A DNA stretch of 64,000 nt from Formicarius rufipectus (Eukaryota > Chordata > Aves > Passeriformes > Formicariidae): assembly GCA_013399695.1 (NCBI GenBank), contig VXAU01003506.1, positions 62,001-126,000 of the forward strand. Reading direction: 5' to 3'. A model generated the notes under the pieces. It was not told the DNA's origin. It searched no databases and worked only from the letters and a program-made list of their open reading frames with translations. How positions within the stretch are numbered: the stretch's first letter is position 1; each line of letters opens with the position of its first letter. Shown piece by piece: positions 50,348 to 62,650 of this stretch. The position numbers were made by a program, and so were the translations under genes.

Positions 50348-50410
50348 ATTCACAGGATCACAGAATCAGAGTTGCAGGTTTCCTCCAAGTCAACAGCACA
50401 TGCAAGTATC
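50348..50410 (-). mobile_element. Possible CR1 3'-tail relic
   Basis: CACAGGATCACAGAATCAGA, then GTTGCAGG and CCTCCAAGTCAAC, resembles the reverse complement of a CR1 tail. It is short, with one degenerate octamer-like unit. Confidence 0.42.
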
Positions 50411-51013
50411 ACTATTTCAACTACTAAAATATATCACCTTTAAGTCTTTTTTTCTATGAATTTTTAGCTGGATGGCAAAAAAATAGTGTTCCTGTATCTA
50501 TGTGATCAAGCAATTAACCTCTTCTCATCTGGATTACCTTTGCACCTAAAGTGCTTATGTGACAGGCGAATAGCATGTGCTTTCAAACTGACTGCCAATG
50601 AGTTTTTTGGGTTAGACATCCAAACACAACTGAAGCAACAAAATGTTCCAGACGTGTCATACTTATGCATACATGTGCTACAAAGGCTGCTAATATCAGA
50701 GCAGCTCAATCTGTGAAATATGTTGGCATAGGAATGTTTATCATCTTTCTAAGAGACTCATTTCTGTAGTGCTATGTGCTTCACCAAAAACTTTTCATGC
50801 ACTAGAAAGTTTTCCAAAAAACAAGAATTAATTGCTTGACTTGAAATACATTGGAATAACTCAAGAGAACTAGGCTTTAAAATGTGACATAAATCAATGG
50901 GAGCCCTGACTTGGGATTTTCTGCAAGCAAGAAACAATCAATGTACTTGGAAGAGTTGTTTTCAAAAAGCACCTTACTTCAAATTCTTAGAACAACATCC
51001 ATGGCAAAGCTAG

Positions 51014-51124
51014 GTTGTTTTGTTGTTGTTGTTGTTTTGGTTTGGTTTTGGTTTGTGTTTTTGTTTGTTTGTTTTGGGTTTTTGTTTGTTTTGTTTTGTT
51101 TTTGTTTTTGTTTTTCCTTTTTTA
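51014..51124. repeat. (TTG)n(TTTTG)n simple repeat
   Basis: About 110 bp of GTT, GGTTT, GTTT and GTTTT units. The 117-codon ORF over it is low-complexity F/V/C/L sequence and not a gene. Confidence 0.92.
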
Positions 51125-54100
51125 ATTTATTTCTTTTGTGTTGTTCTTTCTCCCACACTTTCACTGAAGGTTTGTGGTGTGGATGTTTTCAGAATGACTG
51201 CCTACTGATTATTGTTTTGATGCTGTGGATTGTGGGGGCTGGGTTTAAAGCAGCAAATGATTAACAAATTAACTGTGGCTTTTGGGCAAAAAACTGCAGC
51301 AGATTTGTCTGTGCTTGCCAGTCCTGTGGCATAAGGCATGGTTTAATTTCACATGACTTAGATGGATGGGAATATGGTACTGGAGCCTTCTGCAATGAGA
51401 GTTCAAGGGCTTCCCAGCCCCAGATGTCCCACCACCAGCAATGCAAGTTTGCATTTCTACATCGCAGTCTAGACAGAGCATAAGGTGGCTTGGGGCAAAA
51501 CTTCCCCAAAGGTTGCTGAATATTAATTGGCCTTAGTGACACCAAGTGGTTTTTTTTTCCCCAAGCTGTGCAGCTGACACTGGCTGTTGCTGCTTGGAAG
51601 TAGCATGGGTTGAGTGATCTGAGCATGTTTGCCCCAAAATCATGCAGGGCTGGCACCTCTCTTGCATGTGCTGTCTAAGGAAGTGTTGGGGAATACAATG
51701 ATTTCATTGGATGGCTCGTAGAGGAAAGTCCTTTGAGATGTACAGTTGAATACAATTTGACTGGCAGCATGAACCTCTTCTTCCATCTTGATGGCTGCTT
51801 AGATAAGTCTGCAGTGATTGAGGCCTCCCAAGCTGTCCAGTTCTGTGCCAAATCTCATAGGGAGGCTACAAAGTAGTTTTCATCTCCCTCTCTTCCTTCT
51901 AGTCATAAGGTGATAGTTTTTATCCCAAGTTGTGCTTTTATCCTTTGAGGCATCTCGATGTTGTATGGGGGAGCAAGGCAGGTAAAACCCCAATGTCTGT
52001 GCTTATGTACAGATGGGCTAAATGGTTTTGCAAGGAACTGAAGCTCTCCAATTCCAGGATGCTTTTCCCCTTTTCTCTTGGGTTGTAGTGAATGCAGAGA
52101 TCACTGGCAATCTAAGCACACATTCTCTGCTTTGAGCAGCATAGGCAAATCCTATATGCATGAGATAAAATGAAATCTTTGCTGGACAGTAGCAACAATA
52201 AATGCAGCACATGATCCCTCCTGTGCAGCTTGATGAAGTTTGTGTGTAGTGATTACTGGTACCAGGGAGCTGGGCTGCTTGGCATTACTGCAATTTGTAA
52301 ATGGCTTCATTTAGATGTCACCAATGAACTAATTTATGGAAGCTGTAATTAGTGATGATGGGACTGCAGGTGGAAAACAGTAAGTGGTGACATTACTTAG
52401 TGACTTCATGAGGGATTTTGAATGTCCAGCAGCCGGTTGCTGCATGTAAGGGAAGAATGACAGTAACTGAAGGAAAATAGAACAGCAACAGTGAAAAGAA
52501 AATGCAAGCAACAATAAACATACTCATGAAAAAAAAATGGAAATGCATCTGGGAAGATGGATAGAAAACAAAATTTTCTGAGTGATGAAAACCAGATTTT
52601 AGGTGGTTACTTTCCAAGCAGAGAGGCATGATGCAGTCATGCACATGCTGTTACAAATGTACCGAGTCAAATAACTTCCCAGTGATGCTTACGTTTGTTA
52701 TTCCCTTGAGGATGCTGATTGATCTCCAGTAAAGTGGACTCTGTGGGAAAAGTGTGTGTCCTCATCTAAATCATCGCAGTGTATATGACCTGTCCTGAGC
52801 ACCTATAATAAAAAAAAGTGATGTGCGTGAAACAAGGGACAGAGATTAGCCTGGCTTTAAAAGCAGGGTTTAAAATGATTACTTGGTCCGCAGGTTCAAG
52901 TTTCCATTCCCGCAGGTGCCTGCCCCTCATACCTGCAGCCCTGTGTGCTGTATGTGTCTGGTTTCCTTGCTGTATGACACTGCCTGGAAGTACACAGTAC
53001 CATTTTCAACTATGATGAAAAATAAGCGGTGAAAGTACATTGCTGTGCTATCTGATCCTCCCTGGAGGACACATTCAAAGGGACATATTTGCTTACATGC
53101 AGGTGCTGAGCTAGATCCCTGCATAGATGTTGTATCATGGTTGTTGCACTGTTCCTCTTAGAAGCTGTTGGATGTAGTCCTTGCTTGTGCTGCAGCACAA
53201 TGTTGGGGGAGGGCAGGGAGAGGCGAGGGGAGGGAGGAACAAACCAAAGAAAGGAACAACATAGAGCATAATTGCAACCATCTTCTGCCTGTGGGGAGCT
53301 TTTTCAGCTTCTTAAGGTTGTGTAAACTGAGTTTCTGCCTTGTGAGTTGAGGTTCCTGTGACCCCCGTAGAAATACCTAAGAATTAGTTCTGTGTAATGA
53401 GATAAGCCAGCCTAGGGGTGTGAGAGAAAAACTGCCCAAAGGCAGCATTCTGAGCAGTTGGTGTGACTTGTCTCCTTATGCCTGCTGCAAGAGTAATGTG
53501 CTGACTCTCAGGACTGTGTGCACAGAAGCAGTGGGAAGAGGTAGTCTATAAAAAGGGATTGTGCAATTGCAGGGATTGTTTCCCCCCGTGTTCTCCCATC
53601 CTAGAGGCCTCTAATGAACTCCTGCAGTAGCCACAGTGTGGGAATACATGACAGTATGAATATCATGGCCTTTGCACTAAGTGAAATAAAAGGGGTGCCT
53701 GAAGGAGAGTAAGAGAAGTACCTTGAAAGTGTTTGAGGCAGAGGTGGTTTTTTACATGAAGGTCACCCACCATGAAATATCCATTGCAAATAGCTGTAGG
53801 CCACTTTCATAAGCTGTATTTTCCCTGTGCAAAGGGAGGAAGTTGCAAGTCTGTGAGAGGAAATTCGCATGGAACAGGCCAGATGGAGGGGGGAACTAAG
53901 CACAGCAGGTTTTCCTTTATCTGTAAGAACAGGACTACCTTGACTGCAAAAGGTTTGCTTTCTGGAGATACTTTCTCCTCTTTGGGTCCATGCCGTTAGG
54001 CATTGCTAGTGACTCTTGCTATTTCAGCTGGAGCCAATAGCTTTCCTGTGCTTACCCCATTCTTTATCTTATTGTCAGGGTGGTGCATCTGTAGGTTGGG

Positions 54101-54788
54101 CTGTGTTACATCATTCTTCTGGCAACAAGGGGATGAAAAAGCAAAATGCACACCTTGAGGTAGTTTTATTGCAACACCAAAGCTTAAGATGTACATCTGT
54201 AGCCTCCCAGCTACAGGAGGGAATCACCAGGAAGGTGATTCCTAAGCTGGCTCTGCAGTCAGAAGTGTGGTAGTTTCAACTTTTTTTGCATGTTAAATCA
54301 GCATTTTTTTTTGTCATAATGCTCCATTCCCTGGACATATATGATTGATACTGAAATTGCTTTTCTGTTCAATTAAAGAAATAACTTTTAAGTAAAAATG
54401 GTAGGAAGAACAAAATGAAATAACTATCAGTCTGTTCTGGTTAATTACAGGTATTTTCTGAGCTACCCCCAAAGTTTAAAATCCTGTGAATATGTGAAAC
54501 TCTATTTCAGCATATATTTTGCCCTAATTGCAGACTGAAAATAATTATTTTTCAATTAAATATTGAAATTCAACTCTTTGATTCTTTAAATCAAATTTCA
54601 TACTTAGTTTTCCTATACAAGTGTGAAATGTCGTGTTTTTGATCAGTTAAAAATTAAATCAGTATTCATCTATTTCACCACACACACCAAACCAAGAAAA
54701 CACATCTTTTCTTCAGGTTTTCCTGCACAAATCTTTTAGCTTGTATTTTGTAGAAATAATTGAAACAAAGTCCTTAATGAGTTCTTCT
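51125..54788. other. Unique non-coding sequence
   Basis: No gene or named transposon is seen. A G-rich purine run sits at 53205-53237. ORFs reach 131 codons (51261-51656, minus) without recognised domains. Confidence 0.5.
53205..53237 (+). other. G-rich run with G-quadruplex potential
   Basis: Five runs of three or more G (53205-09, 53211-13, 53216-18, 53227-30, 53232-34) have loops of 1, 2, 8 and 1 bases. One loop slightly exceeds the usual 7-base limit. Confidence 0.4.
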
Positions 54789-54793
54789 ATTAG
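54789..54793. repeat. Target-site duplication of LTR D, left copy (ATTAG)
   Basis: ATTAG precedes TGTGGTGG and recurs at 55560-55564 directly after CATGACA. Confidence 0.85.
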
Positions 54794-54936
54794 TGTGGTG
54801 GTTTTCACCCAGGGTCCACCCAAACCTCCAGGCTACCCCCCCATCCCTTCCCAGAGGGAAAGGGAAAAAAGGAAGGAAAAAAAAAAACAGCTGAGAGATA
54901 ATGGCAAAACAAACTCAGAGTAGCTAAATACTTAAA

Positions 54937-54942
54937 TTTATT
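54937..54942 (-). promoter_or_regulatory. LTR D poly(A) signal AATAAA
   Basis: TTTATT on the plus strand. The surrounding ACTTAAATTTATTACTAA aligns with ACTTACATTTATTACAAA in the 63.4-kb LTR, supporting homology and orientation. Confidence 0.6.
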
Positions 54943-55281
54943 ACTAACAAGATAAGAACCAAAACTAGAAGCACTAAAACTAAAAAGTAAGAAATAAATC
55001 AGTCTTAAGAACACTCCTCCCACTCCTCCCTCCCTCCAACAGTTCGAGAGAGCAGGGAATGGAAGGTTCGCAGGTGGTGGCCGTGCTGCTGGCATCGGTC
55101 TCATCCTGTGGGTCATTCCATGGGGTTTCTGTGGGCTGCAGTTGGGACAACGTGCTCCACCACGGTTTGCAGGGGGGCCATGAAGCTCTTAATCTTTCCC
55201 CTGCTCCTGTGGGGTCCCTCCCATGGGAGGCAGTCCTCAAACTTCTCCATCATGAGTCCACCCCCCGGGCAACACTCCTAC

Positions 55282-55314
55282 NNNNNNNNNNNNNNNNNNN
55301 NNNNNNNNNNNNNN
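55282..55314. other. Assembly gap of 33 N
   Basis: Thirty-three N inside LTR D at a C-rich imperfect-repeat section. It is probably a collapsed or unsequenced part of the tandem array, and its true size is unknown. Confidence 0.98.
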
Positions 55315-55559
55315 TTCCCCCCCACCCCGCTCCAGCAAGGTTCTTCCTTCACCTCCTCCTGCTCTTCTTCTGACCTTGGTCCCTCTCTGTCTGTCTGCCT
55401 TGTTATCTCAAAGCTGGAATTTTCAACTGCGCAAACACTCCAATTCTTGAATATGTATCACAGAGGCGTACCTCTAATTTTAATTAGCTCAACAGGACAG
55501 GAGAAACTTTTAGCAGCTTCTACTTTTCTACTAAAATTCAGCTACAGAAACCCATGACA

Positions 55560-55564
55560 ATTAG
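55560..55564. repeat. Target-site duplication of LTR D, right copy (ATTAG)
   Basis: Matches 54789-54793. Confidence 0.85.
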
Positions 55565-58500
55565 TACCTGCAATTCAAGGCTAGACGTCAGACTCTTAAC
55601 ATAGTAAAATACTCAAAATATGAAAATCACGCTTAACAAGGAGTTGATATGATTTAATCATGTGTTGACTAATAATTAATCAGTATTTGTGCTGCCTGGG
55701 CTGTTTGAGAACTGCAAATTCTTAAAAATGAAAATGAAACTGCACATGGAGTAGCTGCAAAATGGAGCAAAACTGGATGCACTACCAAAAGGCGCGACGC
55801 TGATCTCTCACAAAGCCCCATCCTCGGAGGAAAGTGAGCAGCAGTATTGTTTTGCAAGCTGGCATTGCTGTGTCTGCGTCCTGTCAGGGAGCAAGAGAGA
55901 GCCTAGCACAGGCATAATCAGTTTAGTATTCCCCTTGGGTTGTTATAAACAAAATCAATATGTACTAATGACTGCAGCAATAAATTTCATCATGCTTCAT
56001 ATGGTAACGTTCTGCACTTACCCAGTTGTTGGTTTGACAGAAAGCACTAGAGTTTACCCTTTTAAAGTTGTAAATTACTATAAAAATGCTGAGCCTCATG
56101 ATAAAATACATTCATGGATGATTTTAAGCTTAGGAAATATTGGTAATACTTTCACTAAGCATACTATTAAAATAAATAAATAGTATTTATTGCTTGGTTT
56201 CCCAGCTGCAGCTGGGTGAAGAAACATAGCATGCATGTTTATCATGCTACTTGTGGTTTCATAATGTTTATCTAAAATTGATTCTCAAAGAAGCTATCTG
56301 AGAAGCTTATTTTTTCACATACTTGTCTAAAAAAAAAAAACCATCTTCCTCCATAACAGATTTCTAGCAAGTAAAATCTTGTTGTTTTTATTTTTTTCTT
56401 TTTTAAGTGCTGTTTAGTTGAGGAGCCACTTTTCTATTTAGACATTTCTTCTTGCCTATTATTTTTTCCTGACAAATAAACAGTTGGAAGTTGGATTAAA
56501 TGTTTCAGCCCCAAATGAAGCATTGGAGACTTTTTGCTCATATTATATTCTAAGCTTCAACACTCAGTGCTTTCTCCTGAATACAAATAAAACGCTGAAA
56601 TTACAGGAGACTCCCACAATGTAGAAATACAGATTTTTTTCCCTACATGTTTGCTACCATATCTTCCTGTCTTAGAATCTGGAGTTCATAAGATGTTCTG
56701 AATTACACACTTATAATTAAACCTGAGATAACTCTAGAGGTGTCAAGTTTGTGTAGCTCTTAACTGTATTGCATTCTTCTTTAGAAACTGCACTGAACTG
56801 TGTGCTCTGTTGGCCCTTGAAATAAACTTTTAACCCACAGGTGTCTATAAAGCCTTCAGAAAAGGTCTAGATGAAACACAGGAGAAACAGAAGATAATTG
56901 CTGTTTCTCAATATTCAAATTAAATTTTGTAACCTGGATATGTTTGTATAGCCAGGTAGGACTCTTTGAGATGCCTGGTGCTATCAGGGAGGGGCAGATC
57001 CATCTGAATGACCCTCCAAAAGAGGCTCATCTTCTGCATTAATTTTAGAAATGTTCCTAAAACTCAGCCATTGCACTCCTAAACAGAACTCAGGAAGAGT
57101 TGTCTGCATGTGAATAATCCCAGCTTCCCATGCCCGAGGGCAAATGATATCCACTCCCAAGCCTGCTTCTCCACAATGATTTCTCACTAATCTGGAAATA
57201 AAACAAGCTGCCAGAAGTCACAGACCAAGTGTGTTATAGTCGAGAATAAATCAAACCTGCCATAGTATTGGCAAAGATCAAACATACCCTGCTGACTTAA
57301 ATTCTGTGCGGTATAGTAGCACAGCATTTGGTCAAAGAATGCAAAAACGAGTGCAGATTAATTCTTTGGCAGTTGCACCTCTGTGCAGGGAAAGAAGGAA
57401 GTCCAGACTTGCTGCTGTGTTTCACAGCCAGCTGCTGCTAGAGTTTGGCTCCACAAAGCCAGAACTGTGTTACCCAAATGCAGCAGGTTTGCTTTTGTAG
57501 AGGGATCCTCTCTGCATTTCCTAACCACACCTGGTAAAAGGAAGTATCAGTCTGTTACTGCACTTCCACTGTCCCACACCGTGAGGACCTCTATGGTGCT
57601 CAGCAGTGAACCTTTTGGATTTGAGCATGTCTGTCCTGGACAACAGCAGTTGTGAGGCTGCAGCAAAGCGGAGCTGGCAGCATCACGTATACAGGGCAAA
57701 CACTGCAAACAGCTGAAGGCCACCATCTGTGTTACAATGCATTGCTCTGAGTTTTCTCAAGTTAAGCTCACTGGTAAAGAGAAAACACACATAGACTCAA
57801 AAATGGAAACCTATATTGTCTCATGTTGTCCTGATTCTGAAATAATTAATAACTTGGGCAACATGCCATGCTCCAGCATCCCAGAAGAATGGCAGTTCAT
57901 TAGTACCACTCATTTTTGCCTCCTCCTCCTTGTTTTCTTTTTGATGCTCTACACATGGTACAGCTTGAGAGGTGCTGCTACCCTTGGCCTATTTCCAGTA
58001 CTAGATAGTGGCATTTCTGGGAAGGCTGTGGAGTTTTCCATGAGTATGTGCATTGCAGTGTTAGGCAGAAAGTGTGTTATCAGACAGCAGATCTGCATTC
58101 TGCATGATGGTATCAGTATTTTCCAGAGAGAACAGATTCATGTGCCTGCTTTTGTTTTCTAAAGAAACAATTACTGTAATTGAAAGGCCTACATCTACAA
58201 AGGGGGAAAATAAACATGTCAAAAGCACTGATGTCCTGAATGGAAACATTACAGTGGCTCTGCACCACACACTTAATGGCAAATCTCTCCAGTGCTGCAG
58301 TTCCTGGGAACATAATGGTAGGAAGGGTGCGATGGAGGCTACTGTATAAACATGAGATGAAATCTAGACTCTGCTCTGAGCCTTTTCCCCTGTTGGGGGC
58401 TGCACATGGTAAGATGCTTTATTCTTTGGACTGGCTGGGGGGGAACTAGGGCAAAAAGGCGCTGAGTGTTCCTGTCTTTGGCATACCCTGCCCTGTCATC

Positions 58501-61500
58501 CCTTCCTGGGGATGTGAGCTCACCCTCAAATGACCCTCAGGGAGGCAAAGGAGCAGCATGAGTGCAGTTGGCTTCTGCTTAGAGGGCAAAGCCTACTGCT
58601 TCCCAAAATACATTCTCTGCTTCCACCAATGTACTCCCAAACCCCTATTGGCAAATGAGCCTAAAGGTGCTATTAACAATAGGTGAGTCTTCCTTGAGGA
58701 AGAGTTGGAGGTCTGTCATTTCATTTTTGGAGGATGGGGGCATCCTCCATGCTGTGACTTACACTGCACAACACTGTGCTGACATCTCAACACCACACAG
58801 CTCGTGAGCTGAAGCTCAGGCATGCACAGGGAGTCAAATACTGCTGAGTATGGTGGAAGAGAAGCACCCCTTGCTAGATTGCAGTCTGAGTTGGGCTGGT
58901 GCAGTCAGGGTGTTTGGGCAGGGGATGAAGCTCCTCACCTTCTGCTGGTCTCTAGAATTACTTCCTAAGCCACAGGTAGTACCTGTCTTTCCTAACTTGA
59001 TGAAGATTTTTCTTTCATTAATTTCTCAAATTTACAGAAAGGTTTTGTCATTTATAGTATGCCATGGCTCAGCTGTGCAGCTCAACCATACATCTTGTGA
59101 AGAAGTATCTCTTTTGGTCTGCTCTTGAGCTCAATTTTTTAAAAAAAAATTAATTTTATAGCCTTGAGTTTTAGCATCAGAAAATGTTGAGCAGTCATTC
59201 CATACATCATTCTTCATGCTGTGAGTGACTGTTATAGACCTCTGCCATATTATATTTTCCAGGCTGGAGTCCTATTCTTTATAAGTACCTCCCTATATAA
59301 AAGACATTTCCCTCCTGTAACTACTCCTGCTTCCCTTCTTTATACTGTGTCCAGATATACCATAATTTTTGGCAGGTGAGGTGAGTTCTGCTTGCAGTAT
59401 TCAAGATACCATGGATTTGTATCATGATCCCAGGATATCTCCTGTTTCATTGTCTGGCACTGTCAAACTGAGAGGACTGTGGATTAAATAAAATGGTGCT
59501 GCAGGGTGTTAATGAGTTGGCCCCATTCCCAGGCTGTTACTCTCAGTGTCCTCTGCTGCAAAGTATGTTTTCTTGTATCAGAGTCCAGCTATTTTGCAGT
59601 ATCCAGCCATGGGACAGATCTGCTTAGGAGCCCAGCAGATTTCTTGGCATCATGTTTTGGAATCAGCAAAAACATTCCTCTACTTTTCACATGCAAAATT
59701 AGGATGAGCAGTGGTATCCTACTATATCAGAGGATTGAATAGAGAAAAGAGCTGCTGTGAATGCATAAACCAGAAACATGATCTGTCCTGCCACTCTCTG
59801 TCTATCCCTGTTGTAAGGGCCTGGGCAGCATTTCCCCTGGAGGCAGGGAACAGCTTATATCTGGGTGCTTGTCCCCTGCTTCTCAAACTCACCACCCTGC
59901 AGCCACATCAACTCAAAGGCAAATTGCCATCTCCCACCCTGCTTCTTCAGCTAAAAATGTCCTTTACTGGTCCAGTGTCAGTCCTACTATATTTCATGGT
60001 GAAGAGCTGCATCAGGAACGGACAGAATCAGACAGGACATTACATTTCTAGTTTGTCAACTGTCTCAAGGCTGTCTACAAAAATTATTGTAATATCATAG
60101 CTTGTGTGTATATCTGTATAGCATTACATCCCACAAAACAATAAATTGCATTTGTGTTAGGATATGAACCTGCTATCAAAGCCTATGTTAATTTTCCATG
60201 GTTTATTAAGAAAATCATAACAATGCATGCTATTTATGCAGAATGTATGCAGAGATTTATCTCCCTAGTTGTGTATTGAATTAAAATGGTGACATTAGAG
60301 ACATAGATTAATGTATTAGCATTTCCACTATAGCTTTGAGTCAGGATTATATCACAAAAGGAATTAGTTTTGTGATCTCTTCATAGATCCATTTTCAGGG
60401 CTGTCCTTCACCAGCTCATTGCCAATCACACTCACTTGGATAGAGTCATCTTTGTGTCACTTTTCTTCTTGTTATGCTCTTTGCTATAAACAATGGAACA
60501 CTGGGAATTTGAATGCTTAACGAAGTCTGGGAAAATAGCTTGTTCTACTGCTTTAATGCTTACTTTTGGGAGTTATTTAGTCAGTATTCCCTGTTTCTTT
60601 CACATCTGTTGAAGTAATCCTGATAGAGACATCATAGGACATTGCAAAGGCCACATTCTCCTGCTATGACTGTCATTCACTGAATACATATGATAGAACA
60701 AACTCCTTATTCTTTTGAACAAAAACTGGAGTAATTTGCCTCTCCTATTTGAATAATTACATCACCTGTGATCTCGATATGGAAACTGAACTTTTTTTAA
60801 AAAGAGTGGTGTTGTGAAATGGCATTAGCGGAACTTGCCCTGTGTGCCTTTTGGACTAGTTGTAAGATTGGCTGCAATGTAAACACTTCGAGGCTGCCTC
60901 TAGTATGTTCTGTTGCTAGAAAACCAGGAGACATTTCCCACAGCTTTGGTCCTGACACAGTTTTGCAGCTTTGAAGTACAGAGTAATGTATCGACAAAGT
61001 GTGTTGGAGTGTGCTGCATGAGCCCTACTTCTGGGTGGAGGTTTCAGTTTTTGCACCTTAAGCTAGGACTGCAACTGAAATTCAGTCTTTGATGAGAAAC
61101 ACTGAGATAAACCCACATGTGCTGTTTCTCTCCAGTGTCTCCTCAGACAATAGACAGCATCCTCCAAAAATTAGTCTGAGATCAGGGAAATCTCTACACC
61201 TGCTATTTGGTTACCACATGGGTCAAAAAAATTTGCTTACTTTTCTTTCAAGACAAACTCAAATTGCTCATTTCCATCACTGAACTGCCGGTCCTCAGAA
61301 AATTGGCTTTTCTTTAGTACCAGCTGAACTCTGAAAGTGCCCTTCTCCTTTTCTTTACACTCTCCCTGGGAAGACCTGAGCACATCTGGTGGGCTGAACT
61401 GAGAGCCAGAAAAATTTCCTAGGCTTTTCTGCATGTGTGTCTATGGCCTTTTTCTCTCACTTTCTGGACACTTTAGGTGTCCTGAATATAAAGGTATTGA

Positions 61501-61602
61501 GGCAATGACTGTCCTTCATGATGTTCACCCGCTGCTGATAGCAGTGACGAACAGCTGCTGTCCAAGAGCCCCCCCATAGCAAAAATAATATTAATTTAAA
61601 TG
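55565..61602. other. Unique non-coding stretch
   Basis: No gene or transposon is recognised. A short poly(A) run occurs near 56330. The 141-codon ORF at 57737-58162 has one hydrophobic segment (around residues 58-76) but no family motif. The 129-codon ORF at 59711-60100 is also unrecognised. Confidence 0.5.
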
Positions 61603-61874
61603 TGTGCTGTTTATAGCAGCCAGGACCAGTTTGTCACTGTGTGGGTGTGGCCAGGACTGTGTATTCTAAATCCTTTGTCATTTTCTTATTAACTGCTAAC
61701 AAGGGATCTTTTGCAACAGCTGCCCAGGGCACACCTGACCCCTCAGGCTGCAAGATGGGTGTTTAGGAACTTCTGTGAGATAAGAAAGTTTTCCTGTCTT
61801 TACACCAATGACTCAGGTGTGATAACTCCCCTCCAGGGAGCCATTAGCACCTTCACACTCACCTGAGGGGTCGT

Positions 61875-62177
61875 TATGCTAATGGACCATTAAGGGTTCC
61901 AAAAATATGCCAGGATTCACCTCACAGAGTAAATCACCCATTGTAAAACTCCCCACCCTGGGGGAGGTACTGGATGTTCCCATCTGAGCCCAAGCATATT
62001 TAAGTTTGGGATTTGGGATCTGGGGGCAGTCTTGTCAGATCCAGAGGAGAACCAGAGCCTCAACAGAACTGTGGCTGCCTCTCTTGACCAGACTGACCAT
62101 AATCCTAGCCAGCAAGTTTCTTCTTTCTTTTTGCTTTAAACTCAGGGGACGCATGTGGTATTCAGCACAGGAGTTGG
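61875..62177 (+). repeat. 303-bp exact repeat, copy 1 (probable assembly artefact)
   Basis: Identical over 303 bases to 62179-62481, with only one N (62178) between them. Such perfect identity touching an N in an old diverged LTR indicates a gap-filling or scaffolding error. Confidence 0.95.
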
Positions 62178-62178
62178 N
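62178..62178. other. Single N at the repeat joint
   Basis: One ambiguous base placed exactly between the two identical 303-bp copies, typical of two contig ends joined without collapsing their overlap. Confidence 0.97.
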
Positions 62179-62481
62179 TATGCTAATGGACCATTAAGGG
62201 TTCCAAAAATATGCCAGGATTCACCTCACAGAGTAAATCACCCATTGTAAAACTCCCCACCCTGGGGGAGGTACTGGATGTTCCCATCTGAGCCCAAGCA
62301 TATTTAAGTTTGGGATTTGGGATCTGGGGGCAGTCTTGTCAGATCCAGAGGAGAACCAGAGCCTCAACAGAACTGTGGCTGCCTCTCTTGACCAGACTGA
62401 CCATAATCCTAGCCAGCAAGTTTCTTCTTTCTTTTTGCTTTAAACTCAGGGGACGCATGTGGTATTCAGCACAGGAGTTGG
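62179..62481 (+). repeat. 303-bp exact repeat, copy 2 (probable assembly artefact)
   Basis: Matches 61875-62177 base for base, and continues into the rest of the LTR with the expected structure. Confidence 0.95.
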
Positions 62482-62650
62482 TGAGTTCCATTCTGCTTGT
62501 GCCCCACTGTGCTGTACGTTTGTGGGTCAAATGGATTTTCCTTTTGTATTGGGGTATATATTGTGGTCTTTTTATTAAATTGTTGTTCTGACTTGTGATC
62601 TCATTCTGAGTTGGGCTCATTTCTCCTGCAGGTACCTTTAAATCAGCACA

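Larger units (their letters stand above)
54794..55559 (-). mobile_element. Complete solo LTR, family D (avian ERVL-like)
   Basis: The element runs from TGTGGTGG to CATGACA, has TG...CA ends and is flanked by perfect 5-bp ATTAG duplications, the size usual for ERVL. It is read on the minus strand because AATAAA lies there (plus 54937-54942). It is 766 bp including 33 N. Its middle has C/T-rich, GGG-containing imperfect repeats (TCCCATGGGAGGCAGTCCTC, CTTCTCCATCATGAGTCC) shared with the LTR at 63419. The ORFs in the interval cross the N gap and are not genes. Confidence 0.87.
61603..62650 (+). mobile_element. Solo LTR, family A, with internal false duplication
   Basis: It begins TGTGCTGTTTATAG and ends AATCAGCACA, aligning throughout with LTR A at 2641-3976 but without the nested insertion. 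Removing the 304-bp repeat leaves ~744 bp, close to the ~730 bp of the first copy. A poly(A) signal ATTAAA lies at 62574-62579 and a weaker TATA-like TATTTAAG near 61997. No flanking duplication could be matched. The ORFs at 62006-62197 and 62310-62591 lie inside the LTR and are the same sequence twice. Confidence 0.8.

Noticed and set aside
50911..51264. 117-codon ORF rich in F, V, C and L, like a membrane protein
   Set aside because: It is a translation of the TTTG-type simple repeat.
55059..55557. ORFs of 104 and 149 codons
   Set aside because: They cross the 33-N gap and lie inside solo LTR D.
57737..58162. 141-codon ORF with a hydrophobic segment, possible small membrane protein
   Set aside because: One hydrophobic run alone is weak; no family motif, no clear splice or promoter context, and the length is expected by chance in 64 kb.
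62006..62591. Two near-identical ORFs that could look like a gene duplication
   Set aside because: They come from an exact 303-bp assembly duplication inside an LTR.
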